From Anaerorhabdus sp036637135 (lineage in GTDB: Bacteria; Bacillota_I; Bacilli_A; Erysipelotrichales; Erysipelotrichaceae): 6,636 nt of DNA. This document shows, in pieces, positions 1 to 6,632 of the stretch. Within the stretch, counting starts at the first letter, position 1. Each line of letters opens with the position of its first letter. The position numbers and the translations under genes are program-made. A model generated the notes under the pieces. The model searched no databases, was not told the origin of the DNA, and worked only from the letters and a program-made list of their open reading frames with translations. The stretch is taken from NCBI RefSeq assembly GCF_036637135.1, contig NZ_JAVWNC010000085.1:1-6636 (forward strand), read 5' to 3'.

Positions 1-1368
1 ATGAATGTATTGTCAATTAATTTCATCGGATTTGTATCCGCTGTATTTGCATTGACATGGCTAACCAAGGGACAATTAAGAAAAGTAATACTTTTGGTAA
101 GCAATGTTATTTTTGTAATGTCTTTTGGCAATATCTTTCATTTGCTCTATTTAGTTTTTATTATTCTATTTAGTTATTTTTGTTCAAAGTATTTATCCAA
201 CCACAAAGACAAAAAAATACTCATTCTTTCGATTGTAATACCAATACTTGTGCTCTCCTATTTCAAATACTTTAATTTTATTCAATTTGATAATTTAGTT
301 ATGCCAATAGGAATTTCATTCTATACATTTAAAGTAATAAGTCATTTAGTGGATACGTATAAACAAAAAGAACAAATTAATTTTAATTTGTATGATTATG
401 CTTTATATGTAAGCTTCTTTCCTTGTTTATCAGCTGGGCCTATTCATAGATCATATGATTTCCTTAAACAGTTGAACATCATACAAGTATTTGATTATTC
501 GAAACTTAAAAGTGGTGCAATTCTTTGTGCTTTTGGAATGTTTCAAAAAATTGTCATTGCTGACTACTTGAATATTGTTGTTAAAAATATATTGGATAAT
601 CCGATATATACGGGAATATATGTGTTATTTGGTTTATTTCTTTATTCTTTTCAATTGTATGTTGATTTTGATGCATATAGTAATATAGCGATTGGTGTTA
701 GTAAAATGCTAGGGTTTGATATAAAACGAAATTTCTACACGCCATATATGTCTTCAAATCTACATGAGTTTTGGCATCGCTGGCATATCTCTTTATCAAC
801 ATGGATTAGAGATTATATCTATATTCCTTTAGGGGGTAACCGAAAAGGATTTATACGAAAATGTATGAATATATTAATTGCATTTGGATTAAGCGGTTTG
901 TGGCATGGATCATCTATTGTTTTCTTACTTTGGGGATTTGGGCATGGTATTGTACTAATTATTGAGGAATTGATTTCACCATATCTAAGAAAATTACCTA
1001 AGCATCAAATGTTTAAACCAATTGGAATAATTATAAATTTCGTTATTGTGAGTTTTTTATGGATATTGTTTAGAAATAATTCAATCCAACAAGTAGCTGA
1101 TATTTTGAATAGATTGTTTATTCCAGATATGTTTACATTGGAATTTGCGGGATTTACGAGTTTTCAATTTGGTTGGATAATCCTATTAGTGATGGTTGTC
1201 ATTATCACTGACATTTTGAGAAATAAGACAAATATGATTGATTGGTTTAATAATCGAGTATGGGTATTCCGCTGGTTTGTATATATTGCGATGATTGCAA
1301 TTGTGATTGTTTTTGGTGTTTATGGATTGGGTTATAATCCAAATGACTTTATTTATATTACATTTTAA
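1..1368 (+). CDS. MBOAT family O-acyltransferase (AlgI/DltB-like), probably acetylates a surface polysaccharide
   Basis: A 455-residue polytopic membrane protein with the full motif set of bacterial MBOAT enzymes. In order: PIGISFYTF (102-110), FP...SAGPIHR (140-150), FDAYSNIAIG (223-232), the signature FWHRWHISLSTWIRDY (257-272) followed by YIPLGGNRKG (274-283), and GLWHG with His302. His262 and His302 correspond to the two histidines important in AlgI/DltB, His302 being the presumed catalytic one. Roughly ten or more hydrophobic segments span the protein, with hydrophobic stretches at both termini. By family, such proteins pass an acyl group, usually acetyl, across the membrane to an extracellular polymer, often through an SGNH/DltD-like partner; no such partner is in this window. 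The family is usually about 450-500 residues, so the protein looks complete. The start is taken as the ATG at base 1 because the N-terminus aligns with the expected first membrane segment, but its ribosome site lies outside the window. The exact substrate cannot be read from sequence. Confidence 0.93.
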   Translation: MNVLSINFIGFVSAVFALTWLTKGQLRKVILLVSNVIFVMSFGNIFHLLYLVFIILFSYFCSKYLSNHKDKKILILSIVIPILVLSYFKYFNFIQFDNLVMPIGISFYTFKVISHLVDTYKQKEQINFNLYDYALYVSFFPCLSAGPIHRSYDFLKQLNIIQVFDYSKLKSGAILCAFGMFQKIVIADYLNIVVKNILDNPIYTGIYVLFGLFLYSFQLYVDFDAYSNIAIGVSKMLGFDIKRNFYTPYMSSNLHEFWHRWHISLSTWIRDYIYIPLGGNRKGFIRKCMNILIAFGLSGLWHGSSIVFLLWGFGHGIVLIIEELISPYLRKLPKHQMFKPIGIIINFVIVSFLWILFRNNSIQQVADILNRLFIPDMFTLEFAGFTSFQFGWIILLVMVVIITDILRNKTNMIDWFNNRVWVFRWFVYIAMIAIVIVFGVYGLGYNPNDFIYITF

Positions 1369-1380
1369 TAGGATTGAAAT

Positions 1381-1410
1381 AAAAGTGGCTTTCTATGAAA
1401 GGCCATTTTT
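1381..1410 (+). terminator. Intrinsic (Rho-independent) terminator after the MBOAT gene
   Basis: Twelve bases after the MBOAT stop, an inverted repeat pairs 1381-1393 (AAAAGTGGCTTTC) with 1397-1410 (GAAAGGCCATTTTT) around a three-base loop TAT. It gives 13 pairs, including one G-T wobble and one bulged G at 1402, and ends in a five-T run. The A-tract facing the T-tract is typical of strong terminators in low-GC Gram-positives. It suggests that the MBOAT gene closes an upstream unit, or that expression of the next four genes is reduced by partial termination here. The A-run on the 5' side could make it work weakly in the other direction, though no convergent gene is seen. Confidence 0.85.
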
Positions 1411-1418
1411 GATATACT
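1410..1418 (+). promoter_or_regulatory. Candidate extended -10 promoter for the four-gene glycosyltransferase unit
   Basis: TGATATACT contains a TGn extension directly before TATACT, a five-of-six match to TATAAT. The T of TG is the last base of the terminator's T-run. The -35 position with a 17-base spacer (1390-1395, TTTCTA) matches poorly, as is tolerated by extended -10 promoters. The predicted transcript start, about 1423-1425, leaves only some 9-11 bases before the ATG at 1434. The match may be chance in AT-rich DNA, so this is a tentative call. Confidence 0.35.
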
Positions 1419-1424
1419 AAACAT

Positions 1425-1430
1425 GGTGAT
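1425..1430 (+). promoter_or_regulatory. Ribosome binding site, GGTGAT, for the family 2 glycosyltransferase
   Basis: GGTGAT matches the 3' part of the extended Shine-Dalgarno AAGGAGGTGAT rather than the usual GGAGG core. That explains its short three-base distance to the ATG at 1434: the GGTGAT portion naturally sits closer to the start. It supports 1434 as the start; the ATG at 1423 is in another frame and meets a stop after four codons. Confidence 0.6.
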
Positions 1431-1433
1431 TAT

Positions 1434-2393
1434 ATGACAAAGAAAGTAAGCATTATTGTACCGGTATACAATGTTGAGCAATATTTGGAACGTTGTATCA
1501 AGAGTATAACAAATCAAACATATAAAAATATTGAAATTATCTTGGTCAATGATGGCTCAACAGATAGTTCCTTACAAATTTGTAAGACCTACGAAAGTGA
1601 TTCTAGGTTTATAATAGTAGATAAGCGAAACGGTGGTTTAAGTGATGCTCGTAATGCTGGATTAAAAGTAGCTAGTGGTGATTATGTTGCATTTATTGAT
1701 AGCGATGATTTTATTCGTGATGAAATGATTAAGACAATGCTAGAATCTGCTGAAAAGAAAAATGCGGATATTTGTGCTTGTGATATGGTTTATCTATACG
1801 ATAGTGGGCATTTGGTATATGCATCTGGAGGAGATTTTACTTCTGGTTCTGTAAACAATAATCCCGCATTGATTAGAATAAATAACAGTGCATGCAATAA
1901 ATTATTTAAAAAAGAAATGTTTGATGATATCCAATTTCCAGTAGGTGTGTACTATGAAGATTTAGCAACAATACCTATATTATTATATAAAGCAAAATGT
2001 GTGACAAAGGTTAATGAAGCCTACTATGTTTACTATCAAAGAAGTGGTTCTATTGCACACACTGCAAATAAAAAGATTTTTGAAATCTATGATGCTATTG
2101 ATGGGTGTATTAATTATGTAAAGAAACATGGTAATGAAAAAGCTGTATTAAATGAGCTTGAACATTTCTATGTTATTCACGGACTAGACCTAACGACAAT
2201 TAGGATTAAGGATTTTGATGATAAAACATTGCGTGAAGAGTATTTAATTCAAAATATGAATGAATTAAATAAAAGATATTCAGAATGGAAGAAGGATATC
2301 TTCTATAAAACAGCAGGGATAAAGAAGAAATTTATTTATACAATGCTAAGTAGAGGGAAAGTTAAAACGGTATTGAAAATTTATGACAAATAA
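1434..2393 (+). CDS. Family 2 glycosyltransferase (GT-A fold), polysaccharide repeat-unit assembly
   Basis: A 319-residue soluble glycosyltransferase. The GT-A domain begins at once: SIIVPVYN (6-13), LVNDGSTD (37-44) with the nucleotide-binding Asp40, NGGLSDARNAG (66-76), and FIDSDD (87-92), whose Asp89-Ser-Asp91 is the metal-binding DXD motif. Further family features are NKLFKKEMF (155-163), YYEDL (173-177) with Glu175-Asp176 in the usual catalytic-base region, and YYQRSGSI (200-207). The remaining ~110 residues look helical with a basic end. There is no signal peptide and no C-terminal membrane pair, so it is not a GtrB/DPM-type polyprenyl-phosphate sugar synthase; it most resembles capsule/EPS transferases that add a sugar from a nucleotide donor to an undecaprenyl-diphosphate acceptor at the inner membrane face. 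Donor, acceptor and linkage are not predictable here. It is the first gene of the four-gene unit and its end overlaps the next gene by 11 bases. Confidence 0.92.
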   Translation: MTKKVSIIVPVYNVEQYLERCIKSITNQTYKNIEIILVNDGSTDSSLQICKTYESDSRFIIVDKRNGGLSDARNAGLKVASGDYVAFIDSDDFIRDEMIKTMLESAEKKNADICACDMVYLYDSGHLVYASGGDFTSGSVNNNPALIRINNSACNKLFKKEMFDDIQFPVGVYYEDLATIPILLYKAKCVTKVNEAYYVYYQRSGSIAHTANKKIFEIYDAIDGCINYVKKHGNEKAVLNELEHFYVIHGLDLTTIRIKDFDDKTLREEYLIQNMNELNKRYSEWKKDIFYKTAGIKKKFIYTMLSRGKVKTVLKIYDK

Positions 2394-3540
2394 AACAAAA
2401 ATTCTATTTGTAAATGATGAAATGGAAATGGGAGGAGTTGCCCGTGTTTTAAATACGCTCATGGCTAATTTAGATACAGATAAGTTTGATATTTCTTGTC
2501 TAGTGTTACATAAAACTGGAATGCTTTTGTCAGAAATACCAAGTCATGTAAATGTAATAGAAGGGACACCTTTTTTCAATACAATTGATAGACCTTTAAT
2601 CGATATTTTAAACAGAATGGATATTAAAGCTCTATTTAGTAAATTAAGATTATTGTTTTATATGAAAACAGGTTTAATTAAGAAAAGAATCTTAATAGAA
2701 CGTAAAAAAATAATTAACGAAACTTATGATGTGGAGCTTGCAGCAAAAGAAGGTTTCTGCACTGTATTTACAGCTTATGGTGATAGTAAAAAGAAGATTA
2801 ATTGGGTGTTAACTGATTATAAACAAAACAATTACTCAAAGAATCACATGAGCTTAGTAATTGAAGCGCTTCAAAAAATAGATATGAATATTGCAGATTC
2901 TGAAGATGTACTCCAGTCTTTTAAAGAAGTTTTTGGAATTACACGTGGGATTACGATTCATAATCTTATGGATATTGAAAAAGTAAAACAAGGTATGCAA
3001 ATAGGATATGAAGATGCAATTGTTCAACCAGGTTTAAATGTAATCGCAGTTGCAAGATTTCATCCGCAAAAAAGCTTAGAACGTTTATTGTATGCATATA
3101 AAAATGCAGTTGATAAAGGGATTGAACACAATCTTTACTTGATAGGTGGAGGAGAGACAGAGCCGTTACTTAGACAAATCGTTAAAGATAATAACTTAAA
3201 TCGTGTTTTCTTTCTAGGATATAAACAAAATCCATATGCATATATCGCTAAATGTGATTTATTCGTTCTATCAAGTCTTTATGAAGGGTTCGCAACAATT
3301 ATTAATGAAAGTTTGATTGCAGGTACCCCTGTGCTTACGACACGAGTAGGTGGTGTAAGTGATCAAATTGTTGAGGATTATCAAGGGTGGATTGTTGAAA
3401 ACACACTAGAAGCATTAAAAGCTGGTTATTTAACAGCATTGAGTAAACCAGATAAACTGAATGATATGAAACAAACATTGAAATCATATGAATATCCAAA
3501 TGATAAAATATTGAAACAATTTGAAGAGGTATTTAAATGA
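2383..3540 (+). CDS. Family 4 glycosyltransferase (GT-B fold), polysaccharide repeat-unit assembly
   Basis: A 385-residue retaining-type glycosyltransferase with two Rossmann-like domains. The N-terminal acceptor domain starts with KILFVNDEMEMGGVARVL (6-23), including the Gly17-Gly18 loop typical of the family. The C-terminal donor domain (from about 216) shows VARFHPQKSLERL (223-235), LIGGGETEPLL (253-263), FFLGY (276-280), and the EX7E motif Glu301...Glu309 within SLYEGFATIINES. Arg225 and Lys230 are at the usual nucleotide-phosphate contact positions. Residues 82-110 are hydrophobic and strongly basic, which may seat the enzyme on the inner membrane next to its lipid-linked acceptor (inference). 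The start at 2383 is needed for the first beta strand. It lies 11 bases inside the upstream gene and has no good Shine-Dalgarno at normal spacing (GAGGG at 2353-2357 is too far), so coupled re-initiation is likely. The end overlaps the next gene as ATGA. Sugar specificity is unknown. Confidence 0.92.
   Translation: MTNKTKILFVNDEMEMGGVARVLNTLMANLDTDKFDISCLVLHKTGMLLSEIPSHVNVIEGTPFFNTIDRPLIDILNRMDIKALFSKLRLLFYMKTGLIKKRILIERKKIINETYDVELAAKEGFCTVFTAYGDSKKKINWVLTDYKQNNYSKNHMSLVIEALQKIDMNIADSEDVLQSFKEVFGITRGITIHNLMDIEKVKQGMQIGYEDAIVQPGLNVIAVARFHPQKSLERLLYAYKNAVDKGIEHNLYLIGGGETEPLLRQIVKDNNLNRVFFLGYKQNPYAYIAKCDLFVLSSLYEGFATIINESLIAGTPVLTTRVGGVSDQIVEDYQGWIVENTLEALKAGYLTALSKPDKLNDMKQTLKSYEYPNDKILKQFEEVFK
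3523..3530 (+). promoter_or_regulatory. Ribosome binding site inside the end of the family 4 transferase gene
   Basis: GAAGAGGT, close to AAGGAGGT, lies seven bases before the ATG at 3537 and encodes the last residues of the upstream protein. With the ATGA stop/start overlap at 3537-3540 it supports that start and tight translational coupling. Confidence 0.7.
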
Positions 3541-5048
3541 AATGGATAAAAGACCATAAATCCGAACTAATGATAACGGGAGCAGTGTTATTTGTATTCT
3601 TCTTTTTTTCACTAATTACAAAGATGACTCCTTTAGCAGGAGATGATTGGGGATATGCTGTTCAAGGTATGAATGAAAATCCATTTGCAAAAGCGTGGGA
3701 GTTCTATTTTACGTGGTCAGGTAGATTCTTTAGTGAATTGTGGGGATTTATTGTAGCACCACGAAAATGGTTGTGGAATATACTAAATCCACTATTATTT
3801 GCAGCTATTATTTACTTCATTATTAAACTAACATATAAGAAAAATAACTTGTTGGTGTTAATTATCTTGGTTTTATCCTTACTATTTAGCGTTGATAATA
3901 CACTAAGAATTGAAACATATACATGGATTATGGGAACAACTTATGTTGTGCCTCTTGCATTATTACTATTATATCTTGTACTTATTAAACCAATAATATT
4001 AGAAGATAAGAAAATGTCTAATTTCGTATTTGTTGTCTCAATTGCATTGAATCTTTACATAGGTTTATGTATGGAAAACGCAACGGTAATTTTATTACTT
4101 GGGAATATATTAATTTCAATTTATTGCTGGTTTAATAAGAAAGAGTATTTTAAAAAATTCCTTATTCTTCTAGGTGTGAGTTTATTGAGTTTGATTTTAA
4201 TTCGCTTGTCACCCGGAGCTACATTTAGACTTGCAAGAGATAATCAAGCATGGGTACAAATGAGTCTATTTGCTCAAATTGGTAGTAATTGGGTAACGTT
4301 TTTACAAAGAACATTTATATATAATCGTTATATGATGATGATCCTTAGTATGACAATGATCATGGGATTATTATCATTCAATCAATCAAAGAAGTGGTCA
4401 ATTTCAACTATGATTATGTTAATCATGCATAGTATATGTTTTGTGTTAACCTTTATGCCTACTTTGTATGAAAAAACAAATATAGCTGCATTATTGGTAT
4501 TCTATGATGTTCAATACACACAATCAGCACTTATATTCTGTTCATTGTTTTACCTTGTGTACATTGGAATTCTATTTTGGCAAATGTTTGTAACTTTAGA
4601 TATAAAGGAACGTTTAGAAGGTAGTTTCTACTTGATGATTGCAGGAACTGCAAATATTGTGATGCTTATATCACCTATATTTGGCGCAAGATCGAGTCTC
4701 TATACAGTATTCTTCATTATTGTGCTGATTGCATTTATGATTTCAAATATCCATATCAACAAGTACATCCAAATTGGATTAGTGGTTTTATTTGCTGCAT
4801 TTATTGTGCTAAAATGTAAAGGTCTTTTTGAACAATACAAAGTAGTTCAAGCAGTTCAAATTGAAAGAGAATCAATTATTGAGTATTACCGTGTTAATCA
4901 GGATGAAAAAGAAGCATGGATCCCGAGAATGCCTGAAGGATTCATCCACTCAGCAGATATTGAAGAGGGTGATGATTATCATATGGAAGTATTCAAACAA
5001 TATTACGGACTTAATCCGAATGTTAAATTAGTATTCTTTAAAAAATAA
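3537..5048 (+). CDS. Polytopic membrane protein, DUF6056-like, possible GT-C glycosyltransferase
   Basis: A 503-residue protein with roughly twelve to thirteen hydrophobic segments, the first at about 11-30. A large first loop (31-80), predicted on the outer face, holds PLAGDDWGYA (32-41) and WSGRFFSELWG (60-70). The acidic Asp36-Asp37 pair after the first membrane segment is where GT-C enzymes keep their catalytic acid. Other landmarks are TYTWIMGTTYVVP (127-139), SPGATFRLA (225-233) and SPIFGARSSL (379-388), which together recall the DUF6056/GtrII-like group of poorly characterised membrane proteins in surface-glycan loci. After the last segment (about 408-426) a hydrophilic tail of some 77 residues ends the protein. 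By analogy it could move a sugar from a polyprenyl-phosphate donor to the exported glycan; this is inference. Alternatives are a transporter or an accessory factor of the polymerase. It overlaps the preceding gene by four bases and the next starts 12 bases after its stop, so it is made together with both. The family assignment is from memory of motifs. Confidence 0.75.
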   Translation: MKWIKDHKSELMITGAVLFVFFFFSLITKMTPLAGDDWGYAVQGMNENPFAKAWEFYFTWSGRFFSELWGFIVAPRKWLWNILNPLLFAAIIYFIIKLTYKKNNLLVLIILVLSLLFSVDNTLRIETYTWIMGTTYVVPLALLLLYLVLIKPIILEDKKMSNFVFVVSIALNLYIGLCMENATVILLLGNILISIYCWFNKKEYFKKFLILLGVSLLSLILIRLSPGATFRLARDNQAWVQMSLFAQIGSNWVTFLQRTFIYNRYMMMILSMTMIMGLLSFNQSKKWSISTMIMLIMHSICFVLTFMPTLYEKTNIAALLVFYDVQYTQSALIFCSLFYLVYIGILFWQMFVTLDIKERLEGSFYLMIAGTANIVMLISPIFGARSSLYTVFFIIVLIAFMISNIHINKYIQIGLVVLFAAFIVLKCKGLFEQYKVVQAVQIERESIIEYYRVNQDEKEAWIPRMPEGFIHSADIEEGDDYHMEVFKQYYGLNPNVKLVFFKK

Positions 5049-5053
5049 AGGAG
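5047..5053 (+). promoter_or_regulatory. Ribosome binding site, AAAGGAG, fixing the start at 5061
   Basis: AAAGGAG overlaps the TAA stop of the upstream gene. It is seven bases from the ATG at 5061 but only four from the in-frame TTG at 5058. Spacing and codon strength both favour 5061, shortening the longest open frame by one residue. Confidence 0.85.
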
Positions 5054-5060
5054 CATTTTG

Positions 5061-6632
5061 ATGAAAAAACTATTCAATGAAAAAAATCTATCAATAGCGA
5101 TTATATTACTTATAGCATTACAACCGATTATTGATATGGATTATCTATTCTATGAATTTCTGGATCAATTTGGATTGCCACGTTTTTCTACAATCATTCG
5201 ATTCATTATCATTCCAGGATTAATTCTATGGACTTTCTTCTTAATGGAGAAGAATAAAAAGAGAGTATTAATTGTAACAAGTATTTATGGGGTTCTACTA
5301 GGTGGATATTTTATCCTTCATTGTATGTCAGCAAGTGCAGCATATGACATTATGGGATTTACGACCAACTTTAAATTTTCATGGTATCAAGAGTTAGTTT
5401 ATATTTTAACTTTAATACTACCTTTTGGATTAACATATTGTGTATATAATTTAAAGTTTAGTGAGAATATTATAAAGAAAATCGTATACTTCTTATCAAG
5501 CATTATTTCAATTCCTATATTTTTAGGAGATTTATTTGTTTTTGGTAAGAGTACTTATTTTGGCTATACAGTAGCTAACTTCTTTTCTTGGTTTACAGGT
5601 ATTTATGAGCTATACCATCCTCGTGAATTAGCTAGTAAATTCTTCTTTAATGAAGGTAATACGATTGGTATTTTGATGTTTATGATTTTACCACTAATGT
5701 ATTATTTCTTTACTAAAGAAAAAAACAAGAAAACAAAAATCATGGTTGGTGTTTTGATTGCTATTCAAAGTTTATCAATGCAAATCTTAGCAACACGTGT
5801 TGCAACATATGGTGCAGTCATTGTTCCAATAGTATTCCTTGTATTGTATTTATTTGATACATTAATCATGAAAAATCAAAAATTAATGAAAAATGTAGTT
5901 ATCATCTGTTTGTGTTTTGCAGGGTTATTTGGTGCAATCTTAGATTTCACACCAGCAATCCAAAATCAAAAGGTTGATGCAGAGAATACAACTGTATTAT
6001 TAAGTAATGGTGCCGTTGATGAAGGTCTAAGTAGCTTGAAAGACGGTGAAAACTTAATTCCTGGGACAGCGGAATTTAATCATTTCTATCGTTTCATGTT
6101 TGAACAATATGGAATACGTGCAAAATACATTTCATCAGTTCCTTCCATGTACTATATTGATTGGTATAATTATGTTTATGATCCAAAATTTTGGGTTGAT
6201 GTTACTTTTATGGATGTTTATGATCGTGTTAGTGGACGTCAAATCCAAACAATCTTTATGAATTATAAACTTGATAAATTGAATGCGTATCAAAAAATAA
6301 TGGGTGCAGGTTATTCTACATTCATGAATGGGTCGATTATACTTGAACAGGATTTTAAACAACAATGGCAAACTCTTGGACCAATTGGTTCATTACTAAC
6401 CACATTCCCATGGATTGCATCTGTATTAATAGGTGCGTTATTCGTTCTTAAGAAGTGGAAGAAATTGTTTAGATTAGATGTCTTTGTTTATGCTATGTCA
6501 TTTGTAGCAGCACTGGGAACAGCTTATATGAGTGGTCATACGTTGGATCAGTTTATTACAACAACATTCATGGCACTTCTTCTTGGGGTATTATTTTGTA
6601 AAATCAAAGAAGTTTATGACAAAAAGGATTAG
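5061..6632 (+). CDS. O-antigen ligase/polymerase family membrane protein (Wzy/WaaL-like)
   Basis: A 523-residue polytopic protein with roughly ten to twelve membrane segments and one large extracytoplasmic loop (about 295-445), the architecture of the Wzy/WaaL superfamily. Features seen: QPIIDMDYLF near the N-terminus (21-30), FNEGNTIGILMF (197-208), LATRVATYGA (243-252) with Arg246 in the position of the conserved basic residue, VSGRQ (390-394), IMGAGYSTF (413-421), LEQDF (428-432), TLGPIGSLL (438-446) and SGH with His493. These match Gram-positive members, which commonly read SGR, GxGY, ExD and GH at these places. In the family, the protein joins lipid-diphosphate-linked oligosaccharides on the outer membrane face. 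Gram-positives use LCP enzymes for attachment to the wall, so repeat-unit polymerase is the likelier role than ligase (inference). Start chosen at ATG 5061 because of AAAGGAG seven bases upstream. It is the last gene in view; the stop is followed by only four bases. Confidence 0.85.
   Translation: MKKLFNEKNLSIAIILLIALQPIIDMDYLFYEFLDQFGLPRFSTIIRFIIIPGLILWTFFLMEKNKKRVLIVTSIYGVLLGGYFILHCMSASAAYDIMGFTTNFKFSWYQELVYILTLILPFGLTYCVYNLKFSENIIKKIVYFLSSIISIPIFLGDLFVFGKSTYFGYTVANFFSWFTGIYELYHPRELASKFFFNEGNTIGILMFMILPLMYYFFTKEKNKKTKIMVGVLIAIQSLSMQILATRVATYGAVIVPIVFLVLYLFDTLIMKNQKLMKNVVIICLCFAGLFGAILDFTPAIQNQKVDAENTTVLLSNGAVDEGLSSLKDGENLIPGTAEFNHFYRFMFEQYGIRAKYISSVPSMYYIDWYNYVYDPKFWVDVTFMDVYDRVSGRQIQTIFMNYKLDKLNAYQKIMGAGYSTFMNGSIILEQDFKQQWQTLGPIGSLLTTFPWIASVLIGALFVLKKWKKLFRLDVFVYAMSFVAALGTAYMSGHTLDQFITTTFMALLLGVLFCKIKEVYDKKD
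6623..6628 (+). promoter_or_regulatory. Possible ribosome binding site for a gene beyond the window
   Basis: AAAGGA sits in the final codons of the polymerase-like gene, five to twelve bases before where a start just past the window edge would fall. It suggests that the operon continues downstream, but the sequence also simply encodes the Lys-Lys-Asp end, so the call is weak. Confidence 0.3.

Noticed and set aside
1423..1437. A four-codon mini-ORF (ATG at 1423, TGA at 1435-1437) overlapping the family 2 transferase start.
   Set aside because: It has no ribosome site of its own and would compete with GGTGAT; such short frames are frequent by chance and nothing indicates a leader peptide.
2290..2304. 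A short inverted repeat, AGAAG-GATAT-CTTCT, inside the family 2 transferase gene.
   Set aside because: The stem is only five pairs with no following T-run and lies in the middle of coding sequence, so it is unlikely to be a terminator or regulatory hairpin.
2430..2436. GGGAGGA, a strong Shine-Dalgarno-like site early in the family 4 transferase gene that might mark a later start.
   Set aside because: It encodes the conserved Gly17-Gly18 loop, the next in-frame ATG is about 25 bases beyond, and a later start would delete the first strand and loop of the GT-B fold.
3603..3609. A run of seven T in the membrane protein gene, and seven-A runs at 2704-2710 and 5080-5086, as possible phase-variation tracts.
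   Set aside because: Runs of seven are common in DNA this AT-rich, all three frames are intact, and they encode expected Phe or Lys-rich segments.
5058..5060. TTG as the start of the polymerase-like gene.
   Set aside because: It is only four bases from AAAGGAG and is immediately followed by an ATG at the better seven-base spacing, so 5061 is preferred.
6135..6371. A 78-codon open frame on the minus strand.
   Set aside because: It lies wholly inside the well-supported polymerase-like gene, has a low-complexity Ile/Asn-rich product with no motif, and is the kind of shadow expected in AT-rich DNA.
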